In this document: piece after piece, positions 1 to 8,667 of the stretch
How positions within the stretch are numbered: position 1 is the stretch's first letter
How the letters are laid out: the number at the start of each line of letters is the position of its first letter
Assembly (NCBI GenBank): GCA_017511375.1
Contig: JAFWKJ010000018.1
Span: 1 to 64,000, forward strand
Direction of reading: 5' to 3'
Source: Bacilli bacterium
Lineage (GTDB): Bacteria > Bacillota_I > Bacilli_A > RF39 > UBA660
DNA: 64,000 nt
The notes under the pieces: generated by a model
What the model was told of the DNA's origin: nothing
The model's input: only the letters and a program-made list of their open reading frames with translations
Database searches by the model: none
Position numbers and translations under genes: made by a program

Positions 1-1
1 A

Positions 2-301
2 CCTGGAACTGTTACTCCACATCACAAATTCAAAGCTACAGTTTATATCTTAAGTAAAGAAGAAGGTGGACGTCATACTCCATTCTTCAACAACTATCGT
101 CCACAATTCTATTTCAGAACTACTGATGTAACTGGTGTTATCACTTTACCAGAAGGAACTGAAATGGTTATGCCTGGAGATAATATTGATATGAGTGTTG
201 AATTAATTCACTCTATCGCTCTTGAACAAGGAACTCAATTCTCTATCCGTGAAGGTGGAAGAACTGTAGGTGCTGGTTCAGTAACTGAAATCGTTGAATA
301 A
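2..301 (+). CDS. tuf: Elongation factor Tu, C-terminal 99 residues (5' truncated by window edge)
   Basis: Frame 2 reads straight from the window edge to TAA at 299-301 and gives the C-terminal barrel of EF-Tu, with recognisable stretches [25 protein letters not shown] and [15 protein letters not shown]-Tu is the GTPase that delivers aminoacyl-tRNA to the ribosome. The GTPase domain lies outside the window. The gene ends in a clear terminator, so it closes its operon. Codons are strongly biased to A/T-ending forms, as expected of a highly expressed gene here. Confidence 0.97.
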   Translation, partial: PGTVTPHHKFKATVYILSKEEGGRHTPFFNNYRPQFYFRTTDVTGVITLPEGTEMVMPGDNIDMSVELIHSIALEQGTQFSIREGGRTVGAGSVTEIVE

Positions 302-307
302 TGATAA

Positions 308-336
308 AAAAATGAATCCGAAAGGATTCTTTTTTT
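308..336 (+). terminator. Rho-independent terminator of tuf
   Basis: Stem GAATCC (314-319) and GGATTC (324-329) with a GAAA tetraloop, followed by a run of T to 336. Confidence 0.9.
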
Positions 337-340
337 GTAT

Positions 341-369
341 AAAAAAATAAGGAATGTTATTCCTTATTT
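341..369 (-). terminator. Terminator overlapping the stop codon of the first FemAB gene
   Basis: Read on the minus strand, AATAAGGAAT pairs with ATTCCTTATT around a 3-nt loop and runs into a T tract (complement of 341-347). The 5' arm contains the last codons of the minus-strand gene, so the stem forms partly from coding sequence. Confidence 0.8.
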
Positions 370-1607
370 ACTTTTTTATATAAATTGTATGAGAAATGAT
401 TTAATATTAAATCAAATTCTCCTACGTATTCTGTAACTGTTGAGTTAAATCCTAGTTTTGATTCGTTTAAACCAATATAAGGATTCTTTCTTGGATTTGT
501 TGTATCAAAATCTCCACATATGGCATTTAGATTCACATATTTGTAACCTTCTTCATTAAAATCTTCAATGATTTGCCATTTTAATAAGTAACTTGGATTA
601 ATGGTACTGTAGTTACTATCTGTTCCTTCTGTGTAGATATAAGCAGCATTATCATACTTAATAACCATGGCTCCTGCTACTATAATTCCTTCGGGTCTTT
701 GTTTTAATAATTCGGTTGACTTCAATAAATTGTTTTTGTAGGCAGTAATAAGTTTATCTGACTCCATTTTCTTATTTAATAAATTATCTCTTTCTTTTGG
801 ATCTAAGTCTAAGTCTTGTATTCTTTCTGCTAAGTTATCGTTGAATTCTTGTTCTTGTTCATAGTTTCTTCTACTGTTAATTACATAAGACTCTGTTCTT
901 ATCTTGGCATAGTAGATTTCTATATCATCACCAAAGTTTTTGATAAGTTCTTGGTAGTAGGTAATTGGTTTTCTATCTTTTTTTCCTACATATTGATATA
1001 GTTTGTTTATATTTTTATTTTCATCTCTTACGGCTACTAATCCATTACTTTTTGCTTTTCTTATTTTATTTCTTGTACGTTTATCTAGATGGGCAAAAAT
1101 ATCTCTTGTATCTCTTTGAAGCATTACTAGGGCTTCCCATCTTGGTTTTTCTGTTTCAAAGTATAGATTTTTTCCCATATACTTGAAACCAGAATCTTCT
1201 AAGTTTTCTATGACGGTGTTTCCGTTTTCATTTAAATTGATGATGTTTCCTTCTGTATCTCTAATGGTTAAAGGAACACAAGGATCTATTCTTAATAGCA
1301 TAAAGTCTTGTTTTCCAAGGATTCTTTTTAATTGACGAGAAATCTCTTTCATTTGACTAATGTCTTCATAATCACATAAAATTCCTCTTGGGGCATATGC
1401 AATTTTATTTTTTCTCCATACTTCTTTATAGATAATGAGTGTTGCGCCCACTAGTTTGTTGTATTCGTTTACAAAGCCTAGGAATTGGCTATGATATCCA
1501 AAGCGAGACATTACCATTCCATACATAGAGGTTTGGTGGTAATTTCTATATCGATGATTGGATGCAAAACGATCAAATTGTGCTGGTGTAAGTTTAACTA
1601 TTTTCAT
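357..1607 (-). CDS. FemAB/MurM-type peptidoglycan interpeptide-bridge aminoacyltransferase (paralogue 1)
   Basis: A 416-residue FemAB-family protein. Family members use aminoacyl-tRNA to add residues to the stem-peptide Lys of lipid II at the cytoplasmic membrane face. Sequence support: the N-terminal GNAT-like half with KIAYAPRGILCDY, the Arg/Lys-rich RTRNKIRKAKSNGL segment, an inserted charged helical hairpin at about residues 245-300 (the seryl-tRNA-synthetase-like coiled coil of the family), and a second GNAT-like half ending IYTEGTDSNY...YKYVNLNAICGDF. The RBS is AAGGAAGTGG and a promoter lies just upstream. A related protein is at 40137-41465. Which amino acid is added cannot be read from the sequence. 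Confidence 0.88.
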   Translation of the reverse strand: MKIVKLTPAQFDRFASNHRYRNYHQTSMYGMVMSRFGYHSQFLGFVNEYNKLVGATLIIYKEVWRKNKIAYAPRGILCDYEDISQMKEISRQLKRILGKQDFMLLRIDPCVPLTIRDTEGNIINLNENGNTVIENLEDSGFKYMGKNLYFETEKPRWEALVMLQRDTRDIFAHLDKRTRNKIRKAKSNGLVAVRDENKNINKLYQYVGKKDRKPITYYQELIKNFGDDIEIYYAKIRTESYVINSRRNYEQEQEFNDNLAERIQDLDLDPKERDNLLNKKMESDKLITAYKNNLLKSTELLKQRPEGIIVAGAMVIKYDNAAYIYTEGTDSNYSTINPSYLLKWQIIEDFNEEGYKYVNLNAICGDFDTTNPRKNPYIGLNESKLGFNSTVTEYVGEFDLILNHFSYNLYKKVNKE

Positions 1608-1633
1608 CCCTAGCCACTTCCTTATTCTAGTTC

Positions 1634-1663
1634 ATTATATCACAGGTTGTATTTTACTTTCAA
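1634..1663 (-). promoter_or_regulatory. SigA-type promoter for the first FemAB gene
   Basis: On the minus strand TTGAAA (1658-1663), an 18-nt spacer and TATAAT (1634-1639) precede the start at 1607. Confidence 0.6.
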
Positions 1664-1699
1664 CAATGGGATGTAGGAAAATCTCTACAGGCTTTTTTG

Positions 1700-1728
1700 T
1701 TGCTTTTTCTATGTGTTTGTGATATTAT
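1700..1728 (+). promoter_or_regulatory. Probable SigA-type promoter of secG
   Basis: TTGCTT (1700-1705), 17-nt spacer, TATTAT (1723-1728), about 25 nt upstream of the secG start. Confidence 0.5.
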
Positions 1729-1753
1729 ATTGTTGTTATGACGGAGGGAAACT

Positions 1754-1969
1754 ATGCAAATTGCTTTATTAATTATATCTATTTTATTAATTATCATTGT
1801 TTTGCTTCAGGGTGCAAAATCTGATGCAGGTCCTCAAATTATATCAGGTGGGCAAAGCGAGTTATTTATGAATCGTAAAGAGAGAGGGTCTGAACTTGTT
1901 ATTACTAGAATTACGATGGTTTTAGGATTTGCTTTCTTTGTACTTTGTTTAGTATCAATGTTTATTTAA
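1754..1969 (+). CDS. secG: Protein translocase subunit SecG
   Basis: 71 residues with two transmembrane helices (about 2-20 and 52-70) and the conserved loop between them containing LLQGAKSDAGPQIISGGQSELF, slightly shorter than typical SecG. It is the small accessory subunit of SecYEG. The RBS GGAGGG is 6 nt before ATG. Position upstream of rnr and smpB matches the Bacilli order secG-rnr-smpB-ssrA. A terminator overlaps its stop, so it may be partly uncoupled from rnr. Confidence 0.93.
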   Translation: MQIALLIISILLIIIVLLQGAKSDAGPQIISGGQSELFMNRKERGSELVITRITMVLGFAFFVLCLVSMFI

Positions 1970-1992
1970 GGACTTCGGTCCTTTTTCTTTTG
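1967..1992 (+). terminator. Terminator overlapping the secG stop codon
   Basis: AAGGAC (1968-1973), UUCG tetraloop, GTCCTT (1978-1983), then a T-rich run. Confidence 0.85.
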
Positions 1993-2047
1993 AAAAAGAC
2001 TAGTTATATATAGAAAAATACATTATAATATAATCGAGGGTGATACG

Positions 2048-4159
2048 ATGAGGGATGGCATTTTAAATGTATTAAAGAATTCTGATAGAGCGTTAGATAT
2101 TTATGAATTACAAGATTATTTAGGAGTTTCTACTCCGGAAGAGACGAATGAATTATTAGAGGAACTACGTTCGTTGGAGGATGAAGTGGTTCTTTATCAT
2201 ACGAATAAGGATAAATACATGTTATTGGAGAATAGTCACTTACGAAAAGGAATCATGAGAGCTAATAAAAAAGGATTTGGCTTTGTTGAAGTAGATAATT
2301 TAGATGATGATGTCTATATCTCTCAAGATAACATGAATGGGGCGATTCATGATGATGTTGTATTGGTTGAGATTACCAGTAAGATGAATATTGATCGTTT
2401 AGAAGGTAGAATTCTACGTATTATTGAAAGAAAAATAACCAATTACGTGGGAACTATTACCTTTGATGAAAAGGGCGTTGGACACATTAAGTTAGATGAT
2501 AATAAGATAAAATTAGAGATTGAAATTCCAAAAGGGAAGGCAATGAATGCAGAAGATGGACATAAAGTGGTGGTTCATCTAGATAAGAAGATGAATAGTT
2601 CTGGTCGTTATGAAGGAAAAGTGGTCGATATTATTGGTCACGTAAATGATCCAGGAGTAGATATTCTATCTATCATCTACAAATATAATATCAATGTTGA
2701 TTTTCCTGATGATGTGAAAGAACAACTTAAGAGTATTCCTATGGAAGTATCTGAAGAAGAAATGAAAGATCGTAGAGATTTAAGAGAAGAAACCATTTTT
2801 ACGATTGATGGGGATGATACAAAGGATATTGATGATGCTATTAGTATTAAAATATTAAATAATGGTCATTACCAATTAGGGGTTCATATTGCGGATGTAA
2901 GTTATTATGTTCGTGAAGGATCAGCTCTTGATAATGAGGCAATGGAGAGAGGAACCAGTGTTTATTTGGTTGATAGGGTAATTCCTATGCTTCCTCACGA
3001 GTTGTCTAATGGAATTTGTTCTTTAAATCCAAATGTAGATCGTTTGTCCGTTTCTTGTGTGATGGAGTTTGATGGGGCTGGAAAACAACTTGATTATGAA
3101 ATATTCCCAAGTGTTATCCGTTCTAGGATTCAAATGACTTACAAAAAGGTTAATAGTATTTTAGAAGAGAATAAAGTCCCTGAAGGATATGAAGATTATG
3201 TGGAGGACTTAAAGTTAATGGCCGAACTTGCGGATATCCTTCGTAAAGCTAAAGTTAAGCGTGGATACATTGATTTTAATGTAGATGAGGCAAAGATACT
3301 TGTTGATGAAAATTGTGTCCCTATGGACGTTGTTTTAAGGGATAGAGGAACAGGAGAAAAGTTAATTGAGGACTTTATGATTGCGGCGAATGAATGTGTT
3401 GCGACACACATCTATTTTATGAATCTACCATTTATTTATCGTATTCATGAAACTCCTGAAGAAGATAAGATTCGTAGTTTCTTAGGATTTGTAAGTGGTC
3501 TTGGATATCATGTCGAAGGAGATTTGAAAGATTTAAGACCAATTGCTGTTCAAAAGCTTGTTAAACAATTAGAAGATAAGCCTGAATATAAGATTCTTTC
3601 TTCTTTATTGCTTCGAAGTATGAAGAAGGCTATCTATAGTCCTGAAAATTTAGGACATTATGGTCTTGCGAGTGATTGTTATACACATTTTACTTCTCCT
3701 ATTCGAAGATATCCAGATACAACAGTTCATCGTTTGCTTAGAACTTATTTGTTTGATGGACATGCTGATATGCAAACAGTTCATAAATGGGAAGAAAAAC
3801 TAGTATATGTGGCTGAACATTCTTCTGAGAGAGAAAGAGCTTCTGTTGATTGTGAACGAGAAGTAGAGGATATGAAAATGGCAGAATATATGGAACAACA
3901 TATTGGAGAAGAGTTTGAAGGAATGATTTCTTCTATTACTAGTTTTGGTATGTTTGTGGAGTTAGATAATTTAATTGAAGGGCTTGTTCCTTTAAGAGAT
4001 ATGGATGATTTTTATCATTTTGATGAAGAACATTTAACTTTAACAGGGGAAAAGACCCATGAGAAATATTTAATTGGAGAACGTATTGTAGTAAAGGTTG
4101 TAAGAGCCAGTAAGGAAGATAGAACCATTGATTTTGAAATAGTAAGAAAGGTTAAGTAG
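2048..4159 (+). CDS. rnr: Ribonuclease R (paralogue 1)
   Basis: 703-residue processive 3'-5' exoribonuclease that degrades structured RNA and works with SmpB/tmRNA on non-stop messages. Domains: N-terminal winged helix (about 1-65), cold-shock domains (about 70-220), RNB catalytic domain (about 245-570) with the Asp cluster TIDGDDTKDIDDAI (about 251-264) and SPIRRYPDTTVHR, and C-terminal S1 domain (about 617-700) with GMISSITSFGMFVELDN. The RBS GAGGG lies 7 nt before ATG. It is directly upstream of capA-like, smpB and ssrA. A second RNase R is at 15129-17372. This copy has the canonical neighbourhood. Confidence 0.96.
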   Translation: MRDGILNVLKNSDRALDIYELQDYLGVSTPEETNELLEELRSLEDEVVLYHTNKDKYMLLENSHLRKGIMRANKKGFGFVEVDNLDDDVYISQDNMNGAIHDDVVLVEITSKMNIDRLEGRILRIIERKITNYVGTITFDEKGVGHIKLDDNKIKLEIEIPKGKAMNAEDGHKVVVHLDKKMNSSGRYEGKVVDIIGHVNDPGVDILSIIYKYNINVDFPDDVKEQLKSIPMEVSEEEMKDRRDLREETIFTIDGDDTKDIDDAISIKILNNGHYQLGVHIADVSYYVREGSALDNEAMERGTSVYLVDRVIPMLPHELSNGICSLNPNVDRLSVSCVMEFDGAGKQLDYEIFPSVIRSRIQMTYKKVNSILEENKVPEGYEDYVEDLKLMAELADILRKAKVKRGYIDFNVDEAKILVDENCVPMDVVLRDRGTGEKLIEDFMIAANECVATHIYFMNLPFIYRIHETPEEDKIRSFLGFVSGLGYHVEGDLKDLRPIAVQKLVKQLEDKPEYKILSSLLLRSMKKAIYSPENLGHYGLASDCYTHFTSPIRRYPDTTVHRLLRTYLFDGHADMQTVHKWEEKLVYVAEHSSERERASVDCEREVEDMKMAEYMEQHIGEEFEGMISSITSFGMFVELDNLIEGLVPLRDMDDFYHFDEEHLTLTGEKTHEKYLIGERIVVKVVRASKEDRTIDFEIVRKVK

Positions 4160-4163
4160 TAGT

Positions 4164-5381
4164 ATGAGCGGTACAAAGAAAAAAAGAAAAATTAAAAAGT
4201 TACCTCTAATTATAATACTAGTAGTATGTCTCATAGGCGTATGGGTACTGGGTGGTTATATCTTGATGAATCATACAAGTTTCTTCTCAAAAAAGACAAC
4301 AAAGAAAAGTGCTGTCGAGAAGAGAGTGGTGGTTCAAAAAGAAGACGTTGACTACGAAGCGAAAGTATTTATGGTAGGAGATGCCTTGATTCACTCTAGT
4401 ATATATATTGATGCGAAACAAGATGATGGGTCCTATGATTTTAAACCCATGCTTCAATATATCAAGCCTATTGCTTCTAAATATGATATTGCTTATTACA
4501 ATCAGGAGACGGTTCTTGGAGGAGCAGATTTAGGATATTCTAATTATCCTCGCTTTAATACACCAGATGCTTGTGGAGATGCTTTTATAGATGCTGGATT
4601 TAATGCCGTGTCTCTTGCGACAAATCATACGATGGATAAAGGAGAAGTGGGTGTTCTTCATTCTGTGGAGTATTGGAAACAACATCCAAATGTTGCCGCT
4701 TCTGGACAATGGTCTAGTTATGATGAAAGAGCAGCAAGTGTTGCGAAAGTATATGAAGTAAACAATATTAAATATGGTTTTATATCTTATACCATTTGGA
4801 CGAATGGATTAGAGACGCCTTATGGAAAGGATTATTTAAATAGTTTATATAGTCCTGAAAAAGCACAAGCTGATATTGCTTCTATTCGTGATAAGGTGGA
4901 TTTTGTGATTGTTGCTATGCACTGGGGAACTGAATATGCTTGGTATGTGGATGCGAAACAAGAAGAAATTGCTAATTATTTATCTGGGTTAGGTGTTGAT
5001 TTAATCATTGGGGCTCATCCACATGTTGTTCAAACCGTTGAATACATCAATGATGGAAAAACATTTGTTGTCTACTCATTAGGAAACTTTATTAGTGATC
5101 AATTAGATGTTGATAATTATACAGGACTTGCGATGGAGGTCACATTAAGAAAACATATTGGTACGGATGGAAAATCCGTTAATAGTGTAGTGGAACCTAA
5201 AGCACAATTAATTTATACAACAGTAACCCAAAGAAGAGGGTGGAGTTCTGATTTTAGAGTAAAAATGTATCCTACTTTAACAGATGATGAACTTAGAAAT
5301 CATGATTCTCATTATGAGAAGTATAAAGCGATTGTGAATCAAAGATATCCGGAATTAACTTGGGGACTTACTTGGGAGTGA
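4164..5381 (+). CDS. CapA-family (PGA_cap) metallophosphatase-like membrane protein
   Basis: 405 residues: a Lys-rich cytoplasmic start, one membrane anchor (about 13-35), then an extracytoplasmic PGA_cap domain (about 65-340). The calcineurin-like metal motifs are visible as MVGDALIHSS, ATNHTMDKG, AMHWGTEY and IIGAHPHVVQ plus SLGNFISDQ. Relatives include PgsA/CapA of poly-gamma-glutamate capsule synthesis, but no pgsB/pgsC homologue is present, so the substrate is unknown. It starts 4 nt after rnr and ends 4 nt before smpB, so it is embedded in the rnr-smpB operon, where Bacilli usually have no such gene. Confidence 0.85.
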   Translation: MSGTKKKRKIKKLPLIIILVVCLIGVWVLGGYILMNHTSFFSKKTTKKSAVEKRVVVQKEDVDYEAKVFMVGDALIHSSIYIDAKQDDGSYDFKPMLQYIKPIASKYDIAYYNQETVLGGADLGYSNYPRFNTPDACGDAFIDAGFNAVSLATNHTMDKGEVGVLHSVEYWKQHPNVAASGQWSSYDERAASVAKVYEVNNIKYGFISYTIWTNGLETPYGKDYLNSLYSPEKAQADIASIRDKVDFVIVAMHWGTEYAWYVDAKQEEIANYLSGLGVDLIIGAHPHVVQTVEYINDGKTFVVYSLGNFISDQLDVDNYTGLAMEVTLRKHIGTDGKSVNSVVEPKAQLIYTTVTQRRGWSSDFRVKMYPTLTDDELRNHDSHYEKYKAIVNQRYPELTWGLTWE

Positions 5382-5385
5382 TAAA

Positions 5386-5823
5386 ATGGAGATAATTAAT
5401 AGAAAAGCAAAGTTTGATTATTTTATTGAAGAAGAATATGAAGCGGGAATTGTTTTAACGGGAACTGAAATTAAATCTGTTCGTAATGGTCATTGTAATA
5501 TTAAAGATTCTTATGGTATTGTTCGTAATCATGAGGTTTTTCTATTAAATATGTACATTGGTCAATATCGAGAAGGGAATATTTTCAATCATAGTGAAAC
5601 AAGAAGTAGAAAATTATTACTTCATAAGAAAGAGATTAAAAAGTTAGAACAAGCTATAGATACCCAAGGACTTACTTTAGTTCCTTTAAAGGTATACTTT
5701 AAAGATAATATTTTAAAAGTTTTACTGGGAGTATGTCGTGGTAAAAAGAACTATGATAAAAGAGAGTCCATGAAAGAAAGAGATATGAAAAGAGACGTTG
5801 AAAAGAATTTAAAGAGATACTAA
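5386..5823 (+). CDS. smpB: SsrA-binding protein SmpB
   Basis: 145 residues with the SmpB fold: YEAGIVLTGTEIKSVRNG, ...NLKDSYGIV-like segment (NIKDSYGIV), LLHKKEIKKLE and the basic C-terminal tail beginning GKKNYDKRESMKERD that enters the mRNA channel. It binds tmRNA and brings it to stalled ribosomes. An RBS-like GGGAGTGAT lies over the end of the preceding gene. The tmRNA gene follows 65 nt downstream. Confidence 0.97.
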   Translation: MEIINRKAKFDYFIEEEYEAGIVLTGTEIKSVRNGHCNIKDSYGIVRNHEVFLLNMYIGQYREGNIFNHSETRSRKLLLHKKEIKKLEQAIDTQGLTLVPLKVYFKDNILKVLLGVCRGKKNYDKRESMKERDMKRDVEKNLKRY

Positions 5824-5840
5824 ACAGGTCTCTTTTTTTT
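5811..5840 (+). terminator. Terminator after smpB
   Basis: AAAGAGA (5811-5817) pairs with TCTCTTT (5829-5835) and runs into T to 5840. The 5' arm lies in the last codons of smpB. Confidence 0.65.
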
Positions 5841-5871
5841 GTAGTCTCTTTTCAAAATGCTCATTTTATGG

Positions 5872-5877
5872 TATAAT
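5872..5877 (+). promoter_or_regulatory. -10 element of ssrA
   Basis: TATAAT at 5872-5877 is placed for transcription starting near 5884-5888. The matching -35 is weak, so I list only the -10. Confidence 0.6.
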
Positions 5878-5887
5878 ATATGCACAT

Positions 5888-6269
5888 GGGGCTGATTTGG
5901 TTTCGACGGGAATATTTGAGCATAGATGGCAAGTCGAGTGACTACGTAATAGTCAAAAAAAAATAAATGCAACAAAATTAAAAAATGCTATAGCTAACAT
6001 GTTTGGTACTCGCCAAGCTGTTGCTTTTGCCTAATATAATTAATAAGGCTAGCTCTTCTTCTGTGTTTTAACCTAGAAGCACTTTAGAGGATCAATTTTA
6101 TAGGTTATAGCTATCCTATGTCTCTAGGATAGAAAGAATTTTAAGACTAGTATAGTAACTTGGTCGTTAACTACTTGGTTATTATGCGAATAGTATTAGT
6201 TAACTAAGCTTGTAGAGGTTTATGTAGCTTTATTTTCGGACAGGAGTTCGATTCTCCTCAGCTCCACCA
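5888..6269 (+). ncRNA. ssrA: Transfer-messenger RNA (one-piece tmRNA)
   Basis: The 5' end GGGGCTGATTTGGTTTCGACG and the 3' end with the T-arm GGAGTTCGATTCTCC, CAGCTCC, discriminator A and encoded CCA (6267-6269) are diagnostic. The 7-bp acceptor stem GGGGCTG/CAGCTCC pairs with one G-U. Length is 382 nt. The tag frame is most easily read from GCA at 5969 to TAA at 6032-6034: 21 residues starting ATKLKNAIAN and ending AVAFA. The ending resembles the AFA end of mycoplasma tags more than the ALAA of Bacillus. The resume codon is inferred. Confidence 0.97.
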
Positions 6270-6304
6270 ATTGATATAAACTCGTATTTCGAGATTCATA
6301 TATT

Positions 6305-6330
6305 ACTAACTATGATTAGTTAGTTTTTTT
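6305..6330 (+). terminator. Terminator of ssrA
   Basis: ACTAACTA (6305-6312), loop TGAT, TAGTTAGT (6317-6324), then T run. Confidence 0.85.
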
Positions 6331-6399
6331 ATGCTCTTTCTTTCTTTTTCTAAATGAAGTATAATATCTATATAGAGTAGGAAAGGAGTATGAAGGATT

Positions 6400-7710
6400 A
6401 TGCGAAGAAGTAAAAAAGACATATTATTATTTGGATTTTTCATATTTGTTCTATTTTTGGGTATAGGTTATGCTTTTTTAAATGCTTCTTTAACTATTAA
6501 TGGCACAAGTAGTTTTAAAGCTGGTAATTGGAATGTTTATTTTGATAATGTTCAGGTTACTTCAGGAAGTGTTTCTTTATCGCAAGGAGACTCTGCTCCT
6601 GTGATTGATTCAGATACAAAAACGACTGTATCTTATACGATTTCTTTAAAGGAACCAGGAGAATTTTATGAATTTACCGTAGATATTGTGAATGATGGAT
6701 CCATTGATGCCATGATAGGCTCTATTTCGAGTAAGTTAAATGGAACAGAGATTAGTGTTTCAAATCCTATTCCATCTTATTTAAGTTATGAGGTTACTTA
6801 TATTGATGATACACCTATTGCGGTATATCACTATTTAAAAGGTAATACTACTGAAACATACAAAATAAGAGTATCTTATAAAACAGATATTGGTGTAAAT
6901 GACTTACCATCAACTGCAGCTAATTTATCTTTCCAATTTGGAGTTCGTTATATTCAGGCAAATAGTAATGCCATTAATGTACCACACGCAAATTTTTCAA
7001 CAGATGATTGGTCAAGGATTATAAGGTTAGTTCAAAAAGGAGTTACTAGTTATTATAATGTTGGAGATACCAAACAAATCACTTTAGGAAATAGTTTAGG
7101 AACGCATACTGTAAGAATCGCAAACAAATCAACTCCTGCGGAGTGCTCTACACAAGGATTTTCCCAGACAGCATGTGGCTTTGTCATAGAGTTTGCGGAT
7201 GTCATCACAACTCACAATATGAACTCATCTAATTCCAATGCAGGAGGATGGCCAGCATCTGCGATGAGAACATATCTGAATGACACCAATGATTCTACTA
7301 GTATTATTAATTCAATACCAGAACCATTAAGAAGTGCCATCATAGATACATATGTGGTATCGGGTTATGGAAGTACTGAAGCGAATAATTTTCCATCAAC
7401 TGATAAACTTTATTTACTTGCAAGTCATGAAATATGGGAAGATGATGATGGAAAGCCGAATTCTGGAATAAGTATTTCAGATTCGGCTTACAATCAAACA
7501 AGACAATTAGATTATTATGCGGAATTAAATGTTACAACAACCAATTATTCTAAAGCATGTAAAAAAGGTGGTGGCAATTATGCTTGGTTGCGCTCATCTT
7601 ATAAATCTTCTGTTAATTCGTTTTATCTACAGAATATTGTTGTGGGTCGTTCAGACTGGGGGAATGCTTCTAACCCTTACAGAGTATCGCCTGCCTTTAA
7701 AATTGGATAA
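6400..7710 (+). CDS. Secreted two-domain protein: SipW-type signal segment, camelysin/TasA-like region, DUF6273-like C-terminal domain
   Basis: 436 residues. The start is an N-terminal signal/anchor RRSKKDILLFGFFIFVLFLGIGYAF followed by LNASLTINGTS, the layout of SipW-dependent secreted proteins. Residues about 35-185 look like a beta-sandwich (TasA/camelysin-like, inference). Residues about 210-436 match the DUF6273 pattern: WPASAMRTYLND, LPEPL-like IPEPLRSAIID, TDKLYLLASHEIW and the ending WLRSSY...VSPAFKIG. The RBS AAAGGAG (6382-6388) suits ATG 6400. An ATG at 6390 opens only a 7-codon out-of-frame ORF. No SipW peptidase is in the window. Function unknown; probably a surface or matrix protein. 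Confidence 0.7.
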   Translation: MRRSKKDILLFGFFIFVLFLGIGYAFLNASLTINGTSSFKAGNWNVYFDNVQVTSGSVSLSQGDSAPVIDSDTKTTVSYTISLKEPGEFYEFTVDIVNDGSIDAMIGSISSKLNGTEISVSNPIPSYLSYEVTYIDDTPIAVYHYLKGNTTETYKIRVSYKTDIGVNDLPSTAANLSFQFGVRYIQANSNAINVPHANFSTDDWSRIIRLVQKGVTSYYNVGDTKQITLGNSLGTHTVRIANKSTPAECSTQGFSQTACGFVIEFADVITTHNMNSSNSNAGGWPASAMRTYLNDTNDSTSIINSIPEPLRSAIIDTYVVSGYGSTEANNFPSTDKLYLLASHEIWEDDDGKPNSGISISDSAYNQTRQLDYYAELNVTTTNYSKACKKGGGNYAWLRSSYKSSVNSFYLQNIVVGRSDWGNASNPYRVSPAFKIG

Positions 7711-7766
7711 TTGTGTATTATTAACTTACTAGATTTGTTTTGTAAGAAATAAGGAGAAAAATAGAT

Positions 7767-8612
7767 ATGAAAAAAATAATGTTTCTAATTCTATTCTTTG
7801 GTGTATTATGTTGTAGTATTCCAGTATTGGCAGCCCCATTTTATTATTATCCAAAAGAGTATCAGATTACGATTCATAATATGGATAAAGAATCAATTGA
7901 TTCTATTGAACTGATTTATGATACAGGGTGTGGATTTAATTATACAGATAATCCAGAATGGCGTTATTGGATAGAGGGTACTGATTTTGGATATCAATAT
8001 AAAGATTCTAAAGATGCGGATGTTATTCCTAAACTTTCTACCAAACAAATTGATGAAATTGCTAGATTATATCTAAATAGTGATACTGCAAGTAAAATAA
8101 ATGGTTATTGGATAGATGGAAAAGAAATACCAGGTATGCACGGTTCTATCAATAAATTTACAATTAATGAAAACACTAAAATTTATTATGATAATCAGGA
8201 TATTGTTGTTTCTTATTCTGCTGATGAAGACAATTTTGCTTATATTAACAAAATGGTTCTTAGAATTCAAATGAAGGATCAAGATGTTGTTTATTCTCCT
8301 ACGATTTCTTCTCAATATATTTATATTGTGGATGAATATAGTACAGAAGAGGATATAAAAATAGCAGAAGAGGTTGAGAATACAACAGCTGTATTTGAAA
8401 TTGATTATTCTAAAGATAAGAATCAATTGGATGTGAAAGAAATAGAAGCACCTGAGAAAAAAGAAGATGATCTCCATAAAAAGGATCAGATGGGTGATTC
8501 CAAAAATGTTTCTTTGTTGATAGGAGAAGGAGTGCTTATTCTAGGGGTTTTGTTTGGCATCATTTTCTTATTAGTTTGTAAAAGAAGAAAGCCTGAGAAG
8601 GTTGTAAAATAA
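7767..8612 (+). CDS. Type I membrane-anchored surface protein, unknown family
   Basis: 281 residues: cleavable signal peptide (about 1-22, ending VLAAP), an extracellular Asp/Asn/Tyr-rich domain (about 23-235) with no family I recognise, a charged linker, and a C-terminal helix (about 245-266) followed by a CKRRKPEK stop-transfer tail. There is no LPxTG-like motif, so the anchor is the helix itself. It lies 56 nt after the DUF6273-like gene in the same direction and is probably co-transcribed with it. RBS AAGGAG. Confidence 0.65.
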   Translation: MKKIMFLILFFGVLCCSIPVLAAPFYYYPKEYQITIHNMDKESIDSIELIYDTGCGFNYTDNPEWRYWIEGTDFGYQYKDSKDADVIPKLSTKQIDEIARLYLNSDTASKINGYWIDGKEIPGMHGSINKFTINENTKIYYDNQDIVVSYSADEDNFAYINKMVLRIQMKDQDVVYSPTISSQYIYIVDEYSTEEDIKIAEEVENTTAVFEIDYSKDKNQLDVKEIEAPEKKEDDLHKKDQMGDSKNVSLLIGEGVLILGVLFGIIFLLVCKRRKPEKVVK

Positions 8613-8640
8613 GAAGCAATAATTGCTTCTTTTTTTGTTT
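8612..8640 (+). terminator. Terminator of the 7767-8612 gene
   Basis: AGAAGCA (8612-8618), loop ATAAT, TGCTTCT (8624-8630), T run. Confidence 0.88.
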
Positions 8641-8667
8641 TAAATTATACTTATTATGGTGATTGTT

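Noticed and set aside
6390..6413. Seven-codon upstream ORF before the DUF6273-like gene
   Set aside because: Its ATG is one base from the RBS of the main gene, so translation is unlikely; probably chance.
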